From Pseudokineococcus lusitanus (GTDB lineage: Bacteria; Actinomycetota; Actinomycetes; Actinomycetales; Quadrisphaeraceae), in NCBI RefSeq assembly GCF_003751265.1, contig NZ_RJKN01000013.1, positions 1-49,923 on the forward strand: a DNA stretch of 49,923 nucleotides, in the 5' to 3' direction. The number at the start of each line of letters is the position of its first letter. Positions within the stretch are counted from its first letter, which is position 1. A program made the translations under genes and the position numbers. The notes beneath the pieces were generated by a model that ran no database searches, was not told the origin of the DNA, and saw only the letters and a program-made list of their open reading frames with translations. This document shows, piece by piece, positions 47,457 to 49,923 of the stretch.

Positions 47457-48955
47457 GCACGACCGACCTGCCGACGCCGGTGCTCCGCGGCGCCGCTCCC
47501 GCGCACGCGCCCGCCGGGACGGGCCACCTGCGCGGCACGCGGTCCTTCCCCGCCGAGGCCCGGGACGCGCTGCAGGACACCCAGCTCCGCCGCAACCTCG
47601 GCAAGGCGACGGGCGTCATCCGCGCCAAGCGGCAGGCCGTCGTCGACGAGGTGCCGGACTGGGAGGAGCTGCGGCTCGCCGGCTCGGCCATCAAGGCCGA
47701 CGTCATGGCCCGCCTGCCGGAGCTGCTCGAGCAGCTGGAGGCGAACGTCGTCGCGCGCGGCGGCACGGTGCACTGGGCGCGGGACGCCGAGGAGGCCAAC
47801 GCGACCGTCCTGCGGCTCGTGCGCGAGGCGGGCGCCGACGAGGTCGTCAAGGTCAAGTCGATGGCCACGCAGGAGACGGGGCTCAACGAGGCGCTCGAGG
47901 CGGGCGGCGTCGCCGCGCTGGAGACCGACCTCGCCGAGCTCATCGTCCAGCTCGGCCACGACCGGCCCAGCCACATCCTCGTGCCGGCGATCCACCGCAA
48001 CCGGGCCGAGATCCGCGAGATCTTCCTCCGCGAGATGCCGGACGTGGACCCGGACCTCACCGACGAGCCGCGCCGCCTCGCCATGGCCGCGCGGGCGCAC
48101 CTGCGGCGGAAGTTCCTCTCGGCGAAGGTGGCCGTCAGCGGGGCGAACTTCGCCGTCGCCGACTCGGGCACCCTGTCGGTCGTCGAGTCCGAGGGCAACG
48201 GCCGGATGTGCCTGACGCTGCCGGAGACGCTCATCACCGTCATGGGCGTCGAGAAGGTCGTGCCCACGTGGTTCGACCTCGAGGTCTTCCTCCAGCTGCT
48301 GCCGCGCAGCTCGACGGGCGAGCGGATGAACCCGTACACGTCGACGTGGACGGGCGTGACGCCCGGCGACGGGCCGCAGGCCTTCCACCTGGTGCTCATG
48401 GACAACGGGCGCAGCGGCGTCCTCGCCGACCCGGACGGCCGGGCGGCGCTGCACTGCATCCGGTGCTCGGCCTGCCTCAACGTCTGCCCGGTCTACGAGC
48501 GGGCCGGCGGCCACGCCTACGGCTCGGTGTACCCGGGGCCGATCGGCGCCGTCCTGTCGCCGCTGCTCACGGGCATCAGCGGGGAGGACGACCCCAACGC
48601 GTCGCTGCCGTACGCGTCGTCGCTGTGCGGGGCGTGCTTCGACGCGTGCCCCGTGCGCATCGACATCCCCAATCTGCTCGTGCAGCAGCGGGCGGCGTCG
48701 GTCGAGAGCCACCGCCGCCCGACCGGGCAGGACGTCGCGATGCGCGCCGCCCGGGTCGCCATGACGTCGCCCGGCCGGTTCACGGCCGCGGAGAAGGCCA
48801 TGTCGCTGGGCCGGGTGCTCGGCGGGCGCAGCGGGCGGATCACCGCGCTGCCGTGGCCGGCGTCGCGGTGGACGGCGAGCCGCGACGTCCCGGCACCGCC
48901 GAAGGAGACCGCGCGCGAGTGGTTCGCCCGCACGCGGCCCGGGCAGGAGCGGTGA
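47453..48955 (+). CDS. lutB: lactate utilisation iron-sulfur protein B
   Basis: 500 residues from GTG 47453. The N-terminal LUD domain contains VVKVKSMATQETGLNEALEAGG, DRPSHILVPAIHRNR, KVAVSGANFAVADSGTLSVVESEGNGRM and PETLITVMGVEKVVP. The ferredoxin-like part carries two cluster motifs, CIRCSACLNVCPVY and CGACFDACPVRI. The C-terminus (PPKETAREWFARTR) is typical of LutB. Central electron-transfer subunit of the lactate-oxidising complex, translationally coupled on both sides. Confidence 0.96.
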   Translation: MSTTDLPTPVLRGAAPAHAPAGTGHLRGTRSFPAEARDALQDTQLRRNLGKATGVIRAKRQAVVDEVPDWEELRLAGSAIKADVMARLPELLEQLEANVVARGGTVHWARDAEEANATVLRLVREAGADEVVKVKSMATQETGLNEALEAGGVAALETDLAELIVQLGHDRPSHILVPAIHRNRAEIREIFLREMPDVDPDLTDEPRRLAMAARAHLRRKFLSAKVAVSGANFAVADSGTLSVVESEGNGRMCLTLPETLITVMGVEKVVPTWFDLEVFLQLLPRSSTGERMNPYTSTWTGVTPGDGPQAFHLVLMDNGRSGVLADPDGRAALHCIRCSACLNVCPVYERAGGHAYGSVYPGPIGAVLSPLLTGISGEDDPNASLPYASSLCGACFDACPVRIDIPNLLVQQRAASVESHRRPTGQDVAMRAARVAMTSPGRFTAAEKAMSLGRVLGGRSGRITALPWPASRWTASRDVPAPPKETAREWFARTRPGQER

Positions 48956-49593
48956 GCGCCCGCGAGGAGGTGCTGGCGCGCCTGCGCACCGCGCGCGACG
49001 CCGGCGCGCCGCGGACGCCGCTCGGCGACGTGCCGCGCGACTACCGCCGCCGCGGCGAGCACGACCCGGGCAGCGAGGGGGCGCTCGTCCAGCTCGTGGA
49101 GCGGGTGGAGGACTACCGCGCCACGGTGACGCGCGTCGCCGGTCCCGACGACGTCGCCACGGTCGTCGCCCGGCTCCTCGAGGACGCGTCCTCGGTGGTG
49201 GTGCCGTCCGGCATGGACCGGGCCTGGCTCGCGGCGGCCGGGGTGCGGGTGCTCGTCGACGGCGAGCCGGACGTGCTCGACGTCGCGGCGCTCGACGCCG
49301 TGGACGCCGTCGTCACCGGCGCGGCGGTGGCCGTGGCCGAGACGGGCACGCTCGTCCTCGACGCCGCCGCCCCCGACCAGGGCCGGCGGGCGCTGACCCT
49401 CGTGCCGGACCACCACGTCTGCGTCGTCCGGGCGGCCGACGTCGTCGGCACCGTGCCGGAGGCGCTGGCGCGGCTCGACCCGGTGCACCCGCTGACGTTC
49501 GTCTCGGGTCCCAGCGCGACGAGCGACATCGAGCTCGACCGGGTCGAGGGCGTCCACGGGCCGCGGCGGCTGGACGTGGTGCTCGTCGGCTGA
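48952..49593 (+). CDS. lutC: lactate utilisation protein C (LUD domain)
   Basis: 213 residues from GTG 48952, coupled to lutB. LUD-domain features: VVVPSGMDRAWL, DAVVTGAAVAVAETGTLVLDA, RRALTLVPDHHVCVVRAADVVGTVPEAL and FVSGPSATSDIELDRVEGVHGPRRLDVVLV, the last being the family's C-terminal signature. It completes the LutABC L-lactate dehydrogenase system. Last gene of the operon; no strong hairpin follows, only the repeats at 49651-49728. Confidence 0.95.
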   Translation: MSAREEVLARLRTARDAGAPRTPLGDVPRDYRRRGEHDPGSEGALVQLVERVEDYRATVTRVAGPDDVATVVARLLEDASSVVVPSGMDRAWLAAAGVRVLVDGEPDVLDVAALDAVDAVVTGAAVAVAETGTLVLDAAAPDQGRRALTLVPDHHVCVVRAADVVGTVPEALARLDPVHPLTFVSGPSATSDIELDRVEGVHGPRRLDVVLVG

Positions 49594-49650
49594 GGCGCTC
49601 GGTGGTCGCCGTCGCGGCTGCGGTCACGGTCGTCGGCGCGGTGGCGCGGT

Positions 49651-49728
49651 AGTGCCCCGGGCGACCCGAGCACTGGGCGGGCCGACGCCCCGGCGACCGG
49701 GCGGGGTGATGCCCCGGCGCCTGGGCGG
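49651..49728. repeat. three imperfect tandem GC-rich units
   Basis: Units at 49651-49680 (30 bp, with a short insertion), 49681-49704 and 49705-49728 (24 bp each) share GCCCCGGCG..C.GGGCGG. They fill the space between lutC and the convergent gene at the window end and may help terminate both. Confidence 0.65.
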
Positions 49729-49745
49729 CCCGACGAGCTCGTCGG

Positions 49746-49923
49746 TCAGAAGGGCGGCGGGTCGTCCACGACCGGCGGGGTCGGCGGTGACGGCTGCGGT
49801 ACTTCGCGGTGGTGCAGCGGCGTCGTCCCGGCGCTGATGAGCAAGAGCGCGCCGGGCCAGGCCATGTCGGCGGTGGGGTAGGAGCAGTCGAGCGGCTGGC
49901 CGTGGTCGCCCCAGCCGGCGGGC
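49746..49923 (-). CDS. C-terminal part of an unrecognised protein (cut by window edge)
   Basis: The last 58 complete codons before a TGA at 49748-49746, reading leftward into the window: PAGWGDHGQPLDCSYPTADM, then AWPGALLLISAGTTPLHHREV and a Pro-rich tail ending VVDDPPPF (quoted in pieces). Nearly every codon ends in G or C, which supports real coding. I do not recognise the family. The start and most of the gene lie beyond the window. Confidence 0.6.
   Translation of the reverse strand, partial: PAGWGDHGQPLDCSYPTADMAWPGALLLISAGTTPLHHREVPQPSPPTPPVVDDPPPF

Noticed and set aside
49601-49651. 16-codon GTG frame after lutC
   Set aside because: No ribosome site and only Val/Ala repeats; probably chance.
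1-49923. CRISPR arrays, tRNA, rRNA, transposases, integrases or phage genes
   Set aside because: None seen. The repeats present are short, few and unlike CRISPR spacing, and no mobile-element protein motifs occur in any frame.

Overview
The window comes from a very GC-rich actinomycete (Actinomycetota). Third codon positions are almost all G or C, about half of the genes start with GTG, and many genes are coupled by GTGA or ATGA overlaps. The gene families are typical of soil or plant-associated actinobacteria, and a member of the Kineosporiales/Cellulomonas-like groups is a reasonable but unproven guess. I see no rRNA, tRNA, CRISPR array, insertion sequence or phage gene. Gene order and base usage look like ordinary chromosome.

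Layout. 1-1.7 kb: the start of an Asp23/Gls24 stress-protein gene (cut by the window edge) and two secreted or membrane-anchored proteins. 1.9-5.9 kb: a multi-sensor SpoIIE-type phosphatase, divergent from an ECF sigma factor that is coupled to an unusual protein joining a zinc anti-sigma motif to an Asp23-like domain. 6-9.4 kb: a sugar ABC importer (binding protein and two permeases, no ATPase). 9.4-10.5 kb: a MarR regulator with a clear double operator and a divergent VOC/glyoxalase protein, closed by a perfect 25-bp-stem terminator. 10.6-17.1 kb: an FAD disulfide oxidoreductase, an MgtE Mg2+ channel, a GH13 alpha-glucosidase and an ABC-2 exporter. 17.3-25.7 kb: a glycan-degradation locus with a LacI regulator, a palindromic operator, a 1320-residue secreted clan GH-A-like glycosidase with several carbohydrate-binding modules, a GH31 glycosidase and a LacI-like sensor protein without a DNA-binding domain. 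25.8-28.8 kb: a PRISE-type reductase, a photolyase/cryptochrome-like protein that appears to have its domains in reversed order, and a DUF2256-DUF3253 protein. 28.9-31.9 kb: a six-gene Asp23/DUF2273/DUF6286/AmaP envelope-stress operon. 32-49.6 kb: a rhamnoside catabolic supercluster (GH78 alpha-L-rhamnosidase, ABC importer, LacI regulator, RhaI, bifunctional RhaEW, RhaB, MFS permease) followed by a GntR regulator and lutABC lactate oxidation genes. The window ends in a short tandem repeat and the 3' end of an unrecognised gene.

How the genes fit together. The right-hand 18 kb reads as one pathway. Rhamnosides are cleaved by GH78, and rhamnose enters by ABC or MFS transport. RhaI isomerises it and RhaB phosphorylates it. 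RhaEW then cleaves rhamnulose-1-phosphate to DHAP and L-lactaldehyde and oxidises the lactaldehyde to L-lactate. LutABC oxidises lactate to pyruvate. Both glycan loci have LacI-type palindromes with the same GAATCGATTC core immediately downstream of recognisable promoters. The Asp23 components lie in three places (window start, 5.3 kb and 28.9-31.9 kb), and the sigma/anti-sigma-like pair at 4.7-5.9 kb is the obvious candidate to link them.
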